Assembly (NCBI GenBank): GCA_036826475.1
Contig: DAISWG010000013.1
Coordinates: forward strand, 1-64,000
Reading direction: 5' to 3'
From: Miltoncostaea sp036826475
GTDB lineage: Bacteria; Actinomycetota; Thermoleophilia; Miltoncostaeales; Miltoncostaeaceae
Length of the DNA: 64,000 nt
Shown: positions 34,001-42,617 of the stretch, in pieces
Layout: the number at the start of each line of letters is the position of its first letter
Numbering within the stretch: position 1 is the first letter of the stretch
Translations under genes and position numbers: made by a program
Notes under the pieces: model-generated
What the model saw: the letters and a program-made list of their open reading frames with translations, nothing else
What the model was told of the DNA's origin: nothing
Databases searched by the model: none

Positions 34001-34806
34001 CGCCGGGGAGCGGCCACTGGGCGATGTGGCCCGAGCAGCCGCTGCTGGTCCCCCGGATCCTGGGGGTGCGGCTCGCCGTCTACCTGGCGGGCTGGTGGCG
34101 CTTCGTCCGCAGCGGGCGCCCGGAGCCGCTGCGCCTGCTCGCCTTCGTGGCGGGCGTCAACGTGCTGGTGCTGGCCCTCGCCTCGCCGCTGCACCACGTG
34201 GCGTCCGACTACCTGTTCTCCGCCCACATGGTCCAGCACGTGATGGTGGGCGACATCGCGCCGCTGCTGCTGGTGCTGGGGGTGTCGGGGCCGCTCACCG
34301 CGATCGTGCCGGGGTGGCTGCTGCGCCTCGCGGGCCCGCGCTGGCTGGCGTTCGTGGTGTGGACCGCGGTCACCGCCGGCTGGTACGTGCCGGCCCTGTT
34401 CGAGCGGGCGTTGTCGACGCCGTGGCTGCACGTGCTCATGCAGGCGTCGGTGCTGTTCGGCGGACTGATGGCGTGGGCGCACATCGTGGGCATCGCGCCG
34501 CGCCGGGCGAGCGCCGCGGGCCGGGCGGGCTTCGCGTTCGCGCTCATGGCCGCCGGCATGGTGGTGTCGCAGTGGCTGTTCCTGTCCGGGCCGCTGTACG
34601 ACGTCTACATCGACCAGCCCGACCGGCTCCTCGGCCTCACCCCGACGGCCGACCAGACCAAGGCGGCGCTCATCATGGGGTCGGAGGGGATGATCACCAT
34701 GATCACCGCCGCCGCCCTCCTGATGTGGGCCCACGTCGACCGTGCCGCAGGCCAGGCCGACGTGACATCATCCCCGCCGTGCGCACCACCCGGCTCCTCG
34801 CGCTGA
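33997..34806 (+). CDS. CtaG-type cytochrome c oxidase assembly protein (caa3_CtaG)
   Basis: A 269-residue protein with six or seven membrane helices. Conserved features of the CtaG/caa3_CtaG family are visible: HMVQHVMVGDIAPLLLVLGVSG, and MAWAHIVGIAPRR with paired histidines that are thought to handle copper. In Bacillus, CtaG is needed for CuB assembly of caa3 oxidase. The GTG start overlaps the subunit I stop (GTGA), so it belongs to the oxidase operon. Its 3' end overlaps the secreted DUF6636-type gene by 28 bases. Confidence 0.9.
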   Translation: MTPGSGHWAMWPEQPLLVPRILGVRLAVYLAGWWRFVRSGRPEPLRLLAFVAGVNVLVLALASPLHHVASDYLFSAHMVQHVMVGDIAPLLLVLGVSGPLTAIVPGWLLRLAGPRWLAFVVWTAVTAGWYVPALFERALSTPWLHVLMQASVLFGGLMAWAHIVGIAPRRASAAGRAGFAFALMAAGMVVSQWLFLSGPLYDVYIDQPDRLLGLTPTADQTKAALIMGSEGMITMITAAALLMWAHVDRAAGQADVTSSPPCAPPGSSR

Positions 34807-35222
34807 CCCTCCTCGCCGCCACGGCGGCGGCGGTCCCCGCGCCGGCGTTCGCGCAGGGCCAGGGCGCGGACGAGCTGAAGCGGTTCATCACGCCCACCCG
34901 CAACATCGGGTGCTTCGGCGACGGCTCCGGCGTGCGCTGCGACATCCGCTCCACGTCGGCCACGCCCCCGAAGAAGCCGGCCAACTGCCGCCTCGACTGG
35001 GGGACCGCCTACGAGGTGAACCGCACCGGCAGGGGCCACGGCCTCTGCGTGGGCGACACGGCGCTGCCGGCGCCGGGCGAGCGGCCGCCGGTGCTCAAGT
35101 ACGGGCACACCATCCGGCTCGGCCACGGCCTGAAGTGCACCTCCAAGCGCACCGGCCTCACGTGCCGCAACGCCGGCAACCACGGGTTCACGCTGTCCAA
35201 GACCCGGATCCGGCTCTTCTGA
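34779..35222 (+). CDS. Secreted Cys-containing DUF6636-type protein
   Basis: A 147-residue protein with a signal peptide (RTTRLLALTLLAATAAAVPAPAFA). The mature part has TPTRNIGCFGDGSGVRCDI, CRLDWG, LCVGDTALP, VLKYGHTIRLGHGLKC and LTCRNAGNHGFTLS, matching the actinobacterial DUF6636 pattern with three likely disulfide pairs. Function is unknown. Start is GTG 34779, inside the end of the ctaG-like gene; the 28-base overlap and shared strand suggest it is in the oxidase operon, but it may be incidental. Confidence 0.8.
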   Translation: MRTTRLLALTLLAATAAAVPAPAFAQGQGADELKRFITPTRNIGCFGDGSGVRCDIRSTSATPPKKPANCRLDWGTAYEVNRTGRGHGLCVGDTALPAPGERPPVLKYGHTIRLGHGLKCTSKRTGLTCRNAGNHGFTLSKTRIRLF

Positions 35223-35248
35223 GCGGCTCGCGCTCCGACTCGCCGCCG

Positions 35249-35851
35249 GTGCTGCGTCTCCACGACAACGCGGTGTCGGGCAACTGCTACAAGGTCCGCC
35301 TCATCCTGAGCCGCCTCGGCATCCCGTTCGAGCGGATCGAGCTGAGCGTGGTCGACCGCTCCGACCGCGAGGAGGCGATCGGCCGCGCCGCCAACCCGGC
35401 GCTGCGCGTCCCCACGCTGCAGCTCGACGACGGCCGCCACCTGGCCGAGTCGAACGCGATCCTCTGGTACTTCGGGGAGGGCACCGAGCTGGTGCCCGGC
35501 GACCGCTACGAGCGCGCCCAGGTGCTCCAGTGGATGTTCTTCGAGCAGTACGACCACGAGCCCAACCTGGCGGTCGCGCGCTTCTGGCTCCACGTGCTGG
35601 GCGGTGCCCCCCAGGGGCAGTCGCTCGAGGCGAAGCAGGAGGGCGCTGCGCGGGCGATCCTGGCGATGGAGACCCACCTCGCCGACCGCACGTTCCTGGT
35701 GGGCGAGCGCTTCACCATCGCCGACATCGCCCTCTACGCGTACACCCACGTCGCGCCGGAGGGCGGGGTCCCGCTGGAGCCCTACCCCGCGGTGCGGGCG
35801 TGGATCGACCGGGTGGCCGCCCAGCCGGGGCACATCACGATCGACGAGTGA
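35249..35851 (+). CDS. Glutathione S-transferase family protein
   Basis: A 200-residue protein with the two-domain GST layout. The N-terminal thioredoxin-fold has LRLHDNAVSGNCYKVRL, then NPALRVPTLQLDDGRHLAESNAIL, which holds the cis-proline VPTL and the ESNAI glutamate/serine that bind the glutathione gamma-glutamyl group. The C-terminal helical domain ends in FTIADIALYAYTH (the GST N-capping box). The pattern fits the bacterial GST/YfcG-like group. Since many actinobacteria use mycothiol, the thiol used here is open. The start is GTG 35249 with no strong RBS; no better start is available after the preceding stop. Confidence 0.85.
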   Translation: MLRLHDNAVSGNCYKVRLILSRLGIPFERIELSVVDRSDREEAIGRAANPALRVPTLQLDDGRHLAESNAILWYFGEGTELVPGDRYERAQVLQWMFFEQYDHEPNLAVARFWLHVLGGAPQGQSLEAKQEGAARAILAMETHLADRTFLVGERFTIADIALYAYTHVAPEGGVPLEPYPAVRAWIDRVAAQPGHITIDE

Positions 35852-35854
35852 CGC

Positions 35855-36754
35855 TCAGGCCTCCAGGAGGTGCTGGGTGAACCATTCGGCCGCCGCGCCG
35901 GAGGCGACCTCGAAGTCGGCGACGTAGGCGTCGAAGTGGCCGCCCTTCAGCACCACCAGGCGCTTCGGCTCGAGCGCCCGCTCGTACGCCTCGATCGCCA
36001 GGTCGGACACCGTCAGGTGGTCGCCGGCCGCCACCACGATCTGCAGCGGCGTGGGCGACACCCACTGGATGTAGGCCCCCGGCTCGTACTCCCAGAACAT
36101 CTCGACGCTGCGCAGGGTCACCTCGTTGCGCCATGACGGCGCCCGGCGCGCGCCGGTCTCGGTGAACCAGGTGTACGAGTCGGCCGTCGGCAGGGACGAG
36201 GGCGCCATGGGATCGGCGTCGACCACCGGGATCATCGCGGGCGGGTTACCGGCGTAGCGGCTCGCCCGGTCGTCGTCGAACATGCCGCCGACGGCGGCGA
36301 TGAAGTCGGACCGCACGATGCGCCGGGCGTTGCGGTGGCCGCTGATGAGGGGCACCTGGCACGACACGCACTTCACGCGCCGGTCGATGGCCCCCACCAC
36401 CAGCACGTGGCCCCCCGAGTAGCTCGAGCCCCAGACGCCGATGCGCCCGGCGTCCACCTCCGGCCGGGTGGTGGCGTAGGTGATGGCGTGGCGGTAGTCG
36501 CGCACCTGCTCCCACGGGTCGATCTCCTGGCGGGGCTCCCCGTCGCTGGCGCCGAAGTTGCGGTTGTCGTACACCAGCGCGCCCAGTCCGGCGGCCGCGA
36601 ACACCTCGGCGAAGCGGTCGAGGTACATCTCCTTCACCGCCGAGAAGCCGTGCGCCATCACGATCGTCGGCACCGGCCCGCCCGCTCCGTCGGGCAGGTA
36701 CAGCCATCCCCGCAGCGTCGTGCCCTCCGCGTCGAACTCGACATCGGTTCGCAC
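35855..36754 (-). CDS. Alpha/beta hydrolase (dienelactone hydrolase-like)
   Basis: A 299-residue alpha/beta hydrolase. The oxyanion part is MAHGFSAVKEMYLDRFAEVF, the nucleophile elbow is GSSYSGG (Ser near 111), and the remaining triad members are Asp in AGDHLT and His in GGHFDAY near the C-terminus. The pattern VYDNRNFGASDGEPRQEIDP resembles peptidase S15/DLH-type hydrolases with an unspecified ester or peptide substrate. No signal peptide is visible. The GTG start at 36754 lies about 40 bases downstream of possible upstream context with a GAGGTG RBS. Convergent with the GST gene, gap 3 bases. Confidence 0.85.
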   Translation of the reverse strand: MRTDVEFDAEGTTLRGWLYLPDGAGGPVPTIVMAHGFSAVKEMYLDRFAEVFAAAGLGALVYDNRNFGASDGEPRQEIDPWEQVRDYRHAITYATTRPEVDAGRIGVWGSSYSGGHVLVVGAIDRRVKCVSCQVPLISGHRNARRIVRSDFIAAVGGMFDDDRASRYAGNPPAMIPVVDADPMAPSSLPTADSYTWFTETGARRAPSWRNEVTLRSVEMFWEYEPGAYIQWVSPTPLQIVVAAGDHLTVSDLAIEAYERALEPKRLVVLKGGHFDAYVADFEVASGAAAEWFTQHLLEA

Positions 36755-36833
36755 CGCTCACCTCCCGGCCGGGTCGGATGGGACGTCCAGCCTCCGCCCG
36801 GTCCCCGGGGCTGTCAAGCGCCCCCAGGCCGGC

Positions 36834-37604
36834 TCAGCCGCCGTGCGCGCACACCGCGATCACCTCGAGCGTCCACGGCCCGGAGGGGGTGCCGATGGCG
36901 GCGGCCGACGCGATCCACTCGTCCTGGCCGTCGGGCGCGCTGGTGGTGATCGCCACGCGGGCGGCGCCGTCGATCGACGCGCCCCCCGAGACCACCCGGG
37001 TGCCGGACGGGCACGTCGCGCTGAGGGGCCCCTTCGCCGCGAGCGTGCTGGTGGAGCTGCGGGTGGTCACCACCGTCGGCCGGTTGAGGTACCTGCCGGC
37101 GGCCAGCCCGCCGAGCGCGTCGGCGTCGGACGACGTCGTGGCCGTCGCGGCCGTCGTCGCCGACGGCACCCGCCCGAGGGTGGCCTCGTCGATGTCGGCC
37201 CCGGTCAGCCCGTTCGCCGCGACGGCCTTCGACGTGACGGCGCCGTCGGCGATCGCCGGCCTGGTGACCGCGCCGCCGGCGAGCGCGGCGGGGGTCACCG
37301 CGCCCTCGGCGAGCTTGCCCGCGGTGACGGCGGCGTCCTGGAGCGCCGCGGTCCCCACGCTCCCGTCGCGGGGGGCGGCGGAGGCCACCGTGTCGATGTC
37401 CCGGTTCAGGGCGATGACGCTCAGCACCAGCGCCAGGACGGTGAGCGCCAGCACCCCGCCCAGCGCGAGGGCCAGGCGCCAGTTGCGCTGGATCCAGCGC
37501 TCGTCCTGCTCGATGCGCTCCTCGTCGTGCGCCAGCCGGATCTCGTCGCGCAGCAGCCGCTGCTTCAGGTCCTCGGGGCCCGTGGGCTTCGCGTCGTCCG
37601 CCAT
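36834..37604 (-). CDS. Membrane-anchored stalk-like protein with GSVGTAAL repeats
   Basis: A 256-residue protein. Residues 1-42 are a charged helix (RLLRDEIRLAHDEERIEQDE) in the cytosol, followed by one membrane helix (LALALGGVLALTVLALVLSVIAL, about 44-66). The outside part has short repeats DGSVGTAALQDAAVTAGKLAEG, GAVTPAALAGG, AVTSKAVAANG that fit a beta-helix or collagen-like stalk, then a globular C-terminal domain with two cysteines (TCPSGTRVVSGG, VIAVCAHGG). Such proteins are frequent in Solirubrobacterales but the role is unknown. It is preceded by a MMPL gene on the same strand. Confidence 0.72.
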   Translation of the reverse strand: MADDAKPTGPEDLKQRLLRDEIRLAHDEERIEQDERWIQRNWRLALALGGVLALTVLALVLSVIALNRDIDTVASAAPRDGSVGTAALQDAAVTAGKLAEGAVTPAALAGGAVTRPAIADGAVTSKAVAANGLTGADIDEATLGRVPSATTAATATTSSDADALGGLAAGRYLNRPTVVTTRSSTSTLAAKGPLSATCPSGTRVVSGGASIDGAARVAITTSAPDGQDEWIASAAAIGTPSGPWTLEVIAVCAHGG

Positions 37605-37697
37605 GTCCGCTCCGTTCCGGGGAGAGCCGGCCTCGGCGACACGCTATGCGCGGGGGTGGGGGCGGACCTCGGGGGACCCCCGGATCGGCCGCTGGTA

Positions 37698-39785
37698 CTA
37701 ACCCGAGCCCTGGGAGTCCCCGTCGCGCGCCGCCAGCCGGGACGGCCACCAGATGCGGCGGTCCAGCTCGATCACCGTCGCCGGGAGCAGCACCGAGCGC
37801 ACGATGAACGTGTCGAGCAGGACGCCGAAGGCCACCAGGAAGCCGATCTCGGTGAGCGACACCAGTGGCAGCACCGCCAGCACGCTGAAGGTGCCGGCCA
37901 GCACGATGCCCGCCGAGGTGATGACCGCGCCGGTGACCGCCAGGCCGCGGATCATCCCCTCGCGGGTGCCGTGCCGGATCGATTCCTCGCGCACGCGCGC
38001 CATCAGGAAGATGTTGTAGTCGACGCCCAGCGCCACCAGGAAGATGAACCCGAACAGCGGCAGCGACGGGTCCTCGCCGGGGAAGCCGAAGACGTAGTCG
38101 AAGATCAGGACGCTCGCGCCGAGGGACGCCAGGAACGACACGATCACCGTCCCCACGATCAGCAGCGGTGCCACGATCGCGCGCAGCAGGATCCCGATGA
38201 TCACCAGGATCACCAGCAGCACGATCGGCGGCAGCACCAGCAGGTCGCGCTGCGCCGCCTGGTTCAGGTCGTAGGTGATCGCGCTGGGCCCGCCCACCAG
38301 CGTGTCCTCGCCGCCGGACGCCTTGGCCACCTCGCGCAGGTGCGGCACCAGGTCGATCGCCTCTGGCGAGTAGGGGTCGGGATCCAGGGTCACGGCCAGG
38401 CGGACGCCCGGCGGCCCCTCCTCCAGCGGCCGCACCGACGACACCTCCGGCACGGCCTCCAGCGCGCGCGTCACCGCCGCCGCCTTGGCCCGGTCGGGCA
38501 CGATCACGTCGGTCGGCGCCGCCGACCCGGCGGGGAACGACGCCGACAGCAGCTCCTGGCCCGTCACCGACTCGACGTCGTTGCGGAAGTCCTCCTGCTG
38601 GGTGATGCCCTTGTCGAACGCCAGCGTGCCGAGGGCCAGCACCAGCAGCGCCGCCAGCGTCCCGATCCAGATGGGCCGCGGCGACGCCGCGATCCGGTCG
38701 CCCAGGCGGCGCCACCGCCCGCGCTCCTCCGGCACCGCCACCTCGCCCTCCTGGTACCGCGGCACGAACGGCCAGAACGCCTTCCGCCCGCCGATGGTGA
38801 GCAGCGCCGGCAGGACGGTGAGCATCGCGACCATCGCCACGCCCACGCCCATCGCGCCCACCGGCCCCAGGCCCGCCGTGCCGTTCACCTCGGCCAGCGC
38901 CAGCACCAGCAGCGCGCAGATGTTGGTCACGCCGGACGCCAGGATCGCCGGCCCCGCCCGCCGCAGGGCCAGGCCCATCGCCTCGTGCTTGTCCTCGTGG
39001 CGTCGAAGCTCCTCGCGGTACCGCGCGGTCAGCAGCAGGGCGTAGTCGGTCCCGGCGCCGAAGACCAGCACCAGCAGGATGCCGGCGGTCTGGCCGTTGA
39101 CCACCACCCCGGCGCTGGCCAGGCCGTAGCCGATCGCGCGGACCGTCACCTCCGCGAACGCCACCGCCACCAGCGGCAGGAACCAGAAGATCGGGCTGCG
39201 GTAGATCAACACCAGCAGCACGAACACCAGGCCGGCGGTGGCGAAGAGCAGCGTCGAGTTGATGCCCTCGAACACCTTGATCGCGTCCGCCGAGAAGCCC
39301 GCCGGGCCGGTGACCGCCGTCTCCAGTCCCTCCGGGGCGTCCGCCAGCCGGTCGCGCAGGTCGTCGACCGCCCCGGTCAGGACCGCCGACTCGCCGTCCG
39401 GCACGTCCACCGGCGCGAGGACGATCGCCGCCTTCCCGTCCTCGGAGAAGATCGGCCGGCTGGGGCTGCCGGTCGCCTCCGGCGGGTCGGTCGCCAGGCT
39501 CGCCCGGAACGCCCCGATCGCGGCCCGGTCGCGGGCGGTGAGGCCCGCCTCGCGCGAGAAGACGACGACGGCCTCGGCGACGTCGGCCGAGCCGAACTGG
39601 TCGAGCGCGTCGAGCACCCGGGTCGACTCGGCGTCGCCGGGCAGGAAGCTGGACGACTCGTTCTTCTGCGCGTCCTCGAACTTGCCGGCCGCCTGGCCCA
39701 CCGCCAGCACCACGATGATCCAGACGGCGAGGACGGCCCACTTGCCCCACCGGGTGGAGGGGAGGGTGGCGATCCGTCGCAGCAT
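37698..39785 (-). CDS. MMPL family RND transporter
   Basis: A 695-residue RND-type transporter of the MMPL group. Two halves of six membrane helices each flank two extracytoplasmic domains; the first helix is KWAVLAVWIIVVLAVGQAA. The conserved MMPL motif LVFGAGTDYALLLTARYREEL is in the first half and its second-half copy LVALGVDYNIFLMARVREESIR, both with the Asp-Tyr pair that carries protons. MMPL proteins export lipids or small molecules using the proton gradient. A GTG at 39794 gives an alternative start 3 codons earlier. It sits between the stalk-like protein and the EamA transporter, all on the same strand. Confidence 0.93.
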   Translation of the reverse strand: MLRRIATLPSTRWGKWAVLAVWIIVVLAVGQAAGKFEDAQKNESSSFLPGDAESTRVLDALDQFGSADVAEAVVVFSREAGLTARDRAAIGAFRASLATDPPEATGSPSRPIFSEDGKAAIVLAPVDVPDGESAVLTGAVDDLRDRLADAPEGLETAVTGPAGFSADAIKVFEGINSTLLFATAGLVFVLLVLIYRSPIFWFLPLVAVAFAEVTVRAIGYGLASAGVVVNGQTAGILLVLVFGAGTDYALLLTARYREELRRHEDKHEAMGLALRRAGPAILASGVTNICALLVLALAEVNGTAGLGPVGAMGVGVAMVAMLTVLPALLTIGGRKAFWPFVPRYQEGEVAVPEERGRWRRLGDRIAASPRPIWIGTLAALLVLALGTLAFDKGITQQEDFRNDVESVTGQELLSASFPAGSAAPTDVIVPDRAKAAAVTRALEAVPEVSSVRPLEEGPPGVRLAVTLDPDPYSPEAIDLVPHLREVAKASGGEDTLVGGPSAITYDLNQAAQRDLLVLPPIVLLVILVIIGILLRAIVAPLLIVGTVIVSFLASLGASVLIFDYVFGFPGEDPSLPLFGFIFLVALGVDYNIFLMARVREESIRHGTREGMIRGLAVTGAVITSAGIVLAGTFSVLAVLPLVSLTEIGFLVAFGVLLDTFIVRSVLLPATVIELDRRIWWPSRLAARDGDSQGSG

Positions 39786-39795
39786 CCGGGGCACG

Positions 39796-40674
39796 CTACG
39801 CGCCGAGGGCGACGAGCGCGACCCCAACCGCCAGCACCCCGACCCCCGCGACCTGACGGCGCACGAGGCGCTCGCGGAACACGATCCACGCCCCCACCAC
39901 CGTCAGCGCCGCGAACTGCGAGGCGACCACCGACGTGACCGCCACGCCCTCGCGCGCCCCCACGGCGTAGCTCACGAACCCGAGCACCTCGAACACCCCG
40001 CCCGCCATCGCCAGGCGGGCCGCCACCGGCCGCGCCAGCGGCCGCAGTCCGGCGGCGAGGGCGACGAGCAGCACGGCGACGCCGACGATGCGGGCGGGCA
40101 GCGCGATCCACGTGGCGGGGACGGCGTCGGCGGCTGTGCCGGTGGCGTAGATCGAGATGCCGAACACCAGCCCCGCGGCGGCGCCGAGCAGGATCGACCG
40201 GCGCCCGTGGGGGCGCGCCGCCGTCTCGTCCTCCTCCTCCGAGTGCAGCACCACCAGCAGCACGCCGGCGGCGACGAGCACGAACCCGCCGACGGTGAGG
40301 CCGGACGGACGCTCCCCCGCCGCGATCGCCAGGAGCGCGGCGATCGCGCCCTGGGTGGAGCCGAGGCTGGTGACCACCGCCACCCGCCCGTAGCGGACGC
40401 CGACGTACACCAGGGCCAGGCCCACGACGTTGCCGACCCCCGACACGGCGAGCCGGGCGATGGTCGCGCCGTCCAGATCCTCCGGCGCCCCCGCCGCTGC
40501 TGCCAGCGGCACCGCGACCACCAGGCCGAAGAGCATCACCCACGCGAGCGTCGCGGGCGCGCCGATCCGACGGCTCGAGGCGGAGTTGCAGAGGGTGGAG
40601 CACGTCCACGCCAGCGCGGCGCCGAGCCCCGCCAGCACGGGGGTCAGGCCGTCCCCCCCGGCGCCGGGGTCCAT
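39796..40674 (-). CDS. EamA family (DMT) transporter
   Basis: A 292-residue protein with about ten membrane helices in two homologous EamA halves (for example LAGLGAALAWTCSTLC, GLVVAVPLAAAAG, VGLALVYVGVRYGRVAVVTSL). The region GYVGVRYGRVAVVTSLGST and AREGVAVTSVVASQFAALTVV hold the conserved central helices. It likely exports a metabolite such as an amino acid; the substrate is unknown. ATG start at 40674. It lies 10 bases upstream of the MMPL start, so both are likely co-transcribed. Confidence 0.9.
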   Translation of the reverse strand: MDPGAGGDGLTPVLAGLGAALAWTCSTLCNSASSRRIGAPATLAWVMLFGLVVAVPLAAAAGAPEDLDGATIARLAVSGVGNVVGLALVYVGVRYGRVAVVTSLGSTQGAIAALLAIAAGERPSGLTVGGFVLVAAGVLLVVLHSEEEDETAARPHGRRSILLGAAAGLVFGISIYATGTAADAVPATWIALPARIVGVAVLLVALAAGLRPLARPVAARLAMAGGVFEVLGFVSYAVGAREGVAVTSVVASQFAALTVVGAWIVFRERLVRRQVAGVGVLAVGVALVALGA

Positions 40675-40714
40675 ACGATCAGCCTCACCGGGTCAACCTA
40701 CCGACGGAGGCACC

Positions 40715-40954
40715 GTGTCCGACCAGCCGCCCGACAGGCGCGACCAGCGCGGGCTGGGGCGCTACATCCTGGCGGCGGTCGTCGCCGTCTACGTGATCCT
40801 GTTCGCGTTCATGAACTCGCACCGCGTCTCGGTGGACTGGGTGCTCTTCGAGCGCAACTCGCGGCTGATCTACGTGATCCTGGTCTCCGCGGCGCTCGGC
40901 GCCCTGGGGGACCGCCTCCTGCAGAGGCGGTCCCGCAAGGGGCGCGATTCCTAG
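40715..40954 (+). CDS. LapA/DUF1049-type membrane protein
   Basis: A 79-residue protein with two membrane helices (YILAAVVAVYVILFAFMNS, LIYVILVSAALGALGDRLL). The linker NSHRVSVDWVLFE with the Asn/Trp/Phe pattern is typical of LapA-domain (DUF1049) proteins. The GTG start has a perfect RBS (GGAGG, 5 bases away). Related proteins are involved in lipopolysaccharide assembly; here the organism has no LPS, so the role is unknown. Its stop shares CTAG with the convergent osmoprotectant-binding gene (40951-40954). Confidence 0.82.
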   Translation: MSDQPPDRRDQRGLGRYILAAVVAVYVILFAFMNSHRVSVDWVLFERNSRLIYVILVSAALGALGDRLLQRRSRKGRDS

Positions 40955-41874
40955 TTCAGCCCCTTCTGGCTGAGCCAGTCGCTGGCGACCTGGTCGGACT
41001 CCTGCTTGTCGATGTCCGTGGCGGTGTTCCACGCCAGCAGGTCGTCGGTGGTGATCTGTGCGCTCAGGTCGTTGAGGTCGGTCTTCAGCTGGTCGCCGTA
41101 GGCGTCGAGCGTCTCGGTGTTGATGATCGGCGCGATGTTCTGCGCCGGGAACAGGCCCTTGTCGTCCTCGAGGACCTTGAAGCCGTCCGCGGTGATCTGC
41201 GGGGCGGTCGTGTTCCAGACGACCGCGTCGACCTCCTTGGCCTTCAGGGCCTCGCCGAGCAGCGGGCCGAACTCGATCGTCTTCTTGCTGGCGAACGTGA
41301 TGCCGTAGACGTCCGGGTCGGTCAGGCCGATGTAGCACTGCGGCCGCTCGAAGCACTGCGAGGACGCGCCGAACTTGGCGTTCGCGCCCTTCAGGTCGGA
41401 GATGGTGGTGCCGTCGAAGTCGCCGCGCACCACCAGGGCGTCGCCGTCCGTGGCTGGCGAGAAGTCGAGCAGCGTGGAGCCCTGCTCGGCGAGGAGGGGA
41501 CGGATGATGTCGGCGGTGGCGGCCGGGTCGGCCGTCGTCTTCTCGTCCGGCGCGAGCGCCGTCTGGTCGCCGCCGATGTAGTCGACGATCAGGTTGAAGT
41601 CACCGTTCTTCAGGCCGTCGAGGGCCTCGGTGCGGAACCCGGCGGGCTCCAGGATGTTGACGTCGTAGCCCTTCGCCTTCAGGTACTGGCCGTAGACCTC
41701 GGCGATCGTCGCCGACTCGCTGAAGTCCTGACCGCGGATCGTGATCGTGGGGCCCTCGGGCGCTGAGCTGCCCGTGTCGGCCGCGCCGCTGTCGTCGTCA
41801 CCACCGCAGGCCGCCGCGAGCATCGCGATCGCCGCCATGAGGGCGACGAGCGCCAGCAGGGTCCTCTTCTTCAT
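40951..41874 (-). CDS. opuCC: Osmoprotectant ABC transporter substrate-binding lipoprotein (OpuCC-like)
   Basis: A 307-residue lipoprotein with a lipobox LAAAC at residues 19-23 (Cys23). The mature part matches the ProX/OpuAC/OpuCC family (PTITIRGQDFSESATIAEVYGQYLKAKGYDV, FNLIVDYIGGDQTALA, VDAVVWNTTAPQITADGFKVL). These proteins bind quaternary ammonium compounds such as glycine betaine, carnitine or choline outside the membrane. The gene is last in a four-gene operon; its ATG overlaps the permease stop (ATGA). Ligand cannot be named from sequence alone. Confidence 0.9.
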   Translation of the reverse strand: MKKRTLLALVALMAAIAMLAAACGGDDDSGAADTGSSAPEGPTITIRGQDFSESATIAEVYGQYLKAKGYDVNILEPAGFRTEALDGLKNGDFNLIVDYIGGDQTALAPDEKTTADPAATADIIRPLLAEQGSTLLDFSPATDGDALVVRGDFDGTTISDLKGANAKFGASSQCFERPQCYIGLTDPDVYGITFASKKTIEFGPLLGEALKAKEVDAVVWNTTAPQITADGFKVLEDDKGLFPAQNIAPIINTETLDAYGDQLKTDLNDLSAQITTDDLLAWNTATDIDKQESDQVASDWLSQKGLN

Positions 41875-42617
41875 CGGGTGTCTCCCGTTCGTCTGTTCTG
41901 AACCTGCCGGAGGCGACGTGTCCCCTCCGGCAGTCCGTAACGCTCGACCGCGCCGAGCGCAACGCCTGTCAACGCCGCGAGGCCGGCCACCAGGATGGCC
42001 CCCCCGATCTTCAGCGTGTCGTTGTTCTGACCGAGCCCGTCGCGCACGTATCGCCCCAGCCCGTCGCCGCCCAGGAACGCCCGGATCGGCTCGGTGGCCA
42101 CCACGGCCACGGCGGCGACGCGGATGCCGCCCATGATGACCGCCAGCGACAGCGCCAGCTCCACGCGCACCATCACGTCCATCTCGCTGAAGCCCATCGC
42201 CCGCGCCGCGTCGATCGCCCCCGGGTCGACCTGCACCATCGCGGTGTAGGTGGTCAGGAAGATCGGCGGCAGCGCCAGAAGCAGCAGCGCGATGGAGATC
42301 GGCCACGGCTCGAAGCCGTACCCGCGGGTCAGGAAGATGGGCACCAGCAGGCCCGCGATGGCGAACGGCGGGATCGCCCGGCCCACGTTCAGCGTCCAGG
42401 TGGTCGCCAGACCGCCGCGCCGGTAGTGGGCCATGATGGCCGCGAGCGGCACGGCGATCAGGATCGCCACCGCCATGACCGCGGCGCACAGCGTGACCGT
42501 GTCCCACAGCGAGCTCAGGATCCCGCCGTCGCCGGTCCAGGTGTTCCCGTCCGAGATCCAGTCCCACAGGCCGATGTCCCGGGGCACGGCCGCCTGGAGC
42601 GGCGCGAGCGGGCTCAC
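41871..42617 (-). CDS. Osmoprotectant ABC transporter permease (OpuCB/OpuCD-like)
   Basis: A 248-residue permease with about five membrane helices. The binding-protein-dependent permease loop reads FLTTYTAMVQVDPGAIDAARAMGFSEMDVMVRVELALS (the EAA motif, with ARAMGFSE as the conserved core). It partners with the permease encoded by the gene upstream to form the channel. GTG start at 42617 overlaps the upstream permease stop by 4 bases. Expected location is the cytoplasmic membrane. Confidence 0.88.
   Translation of the reverse strand: MSPLAPLQAAVPRDIGLWDWISDGNTWTGDGGILSSLWDTVTLCAAVMAVAILIAVPLAAIMAHYRRGGLATTWTLNVGRAIPPFAIAGLLVPIFLTRGYGFEPWPISIALLLLALPPIFLTTYTAMVQVDPGAIDAARAMGFSEMDVMVRVELALSLAVIMGGIRVAAVAVVATEPIRAFLGGDGLGRYVRDGLGQNNDTLKIGGAILVAGLAALTGVALGAVERYGLPEGTRRLRQVQNRRTGDTR

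Noticed and set aside
36558..39938. Very long open frames on the strand opposite known genes (for example across the MMPL transporter, and across 8176-10716 and 53063-56167)
   Set aside because: High GC leaves few stop codons in all frames. The translations are Arg/Gly/Pro/Ala-rich with no domains, and the opposite strand holds clear conserved genes.
40715..40954. LapA-type protein as part of LPS assembly
   Set aside because: The rest of the window indicates an actinobacterial envelope without LPS; only the domain name is shared.
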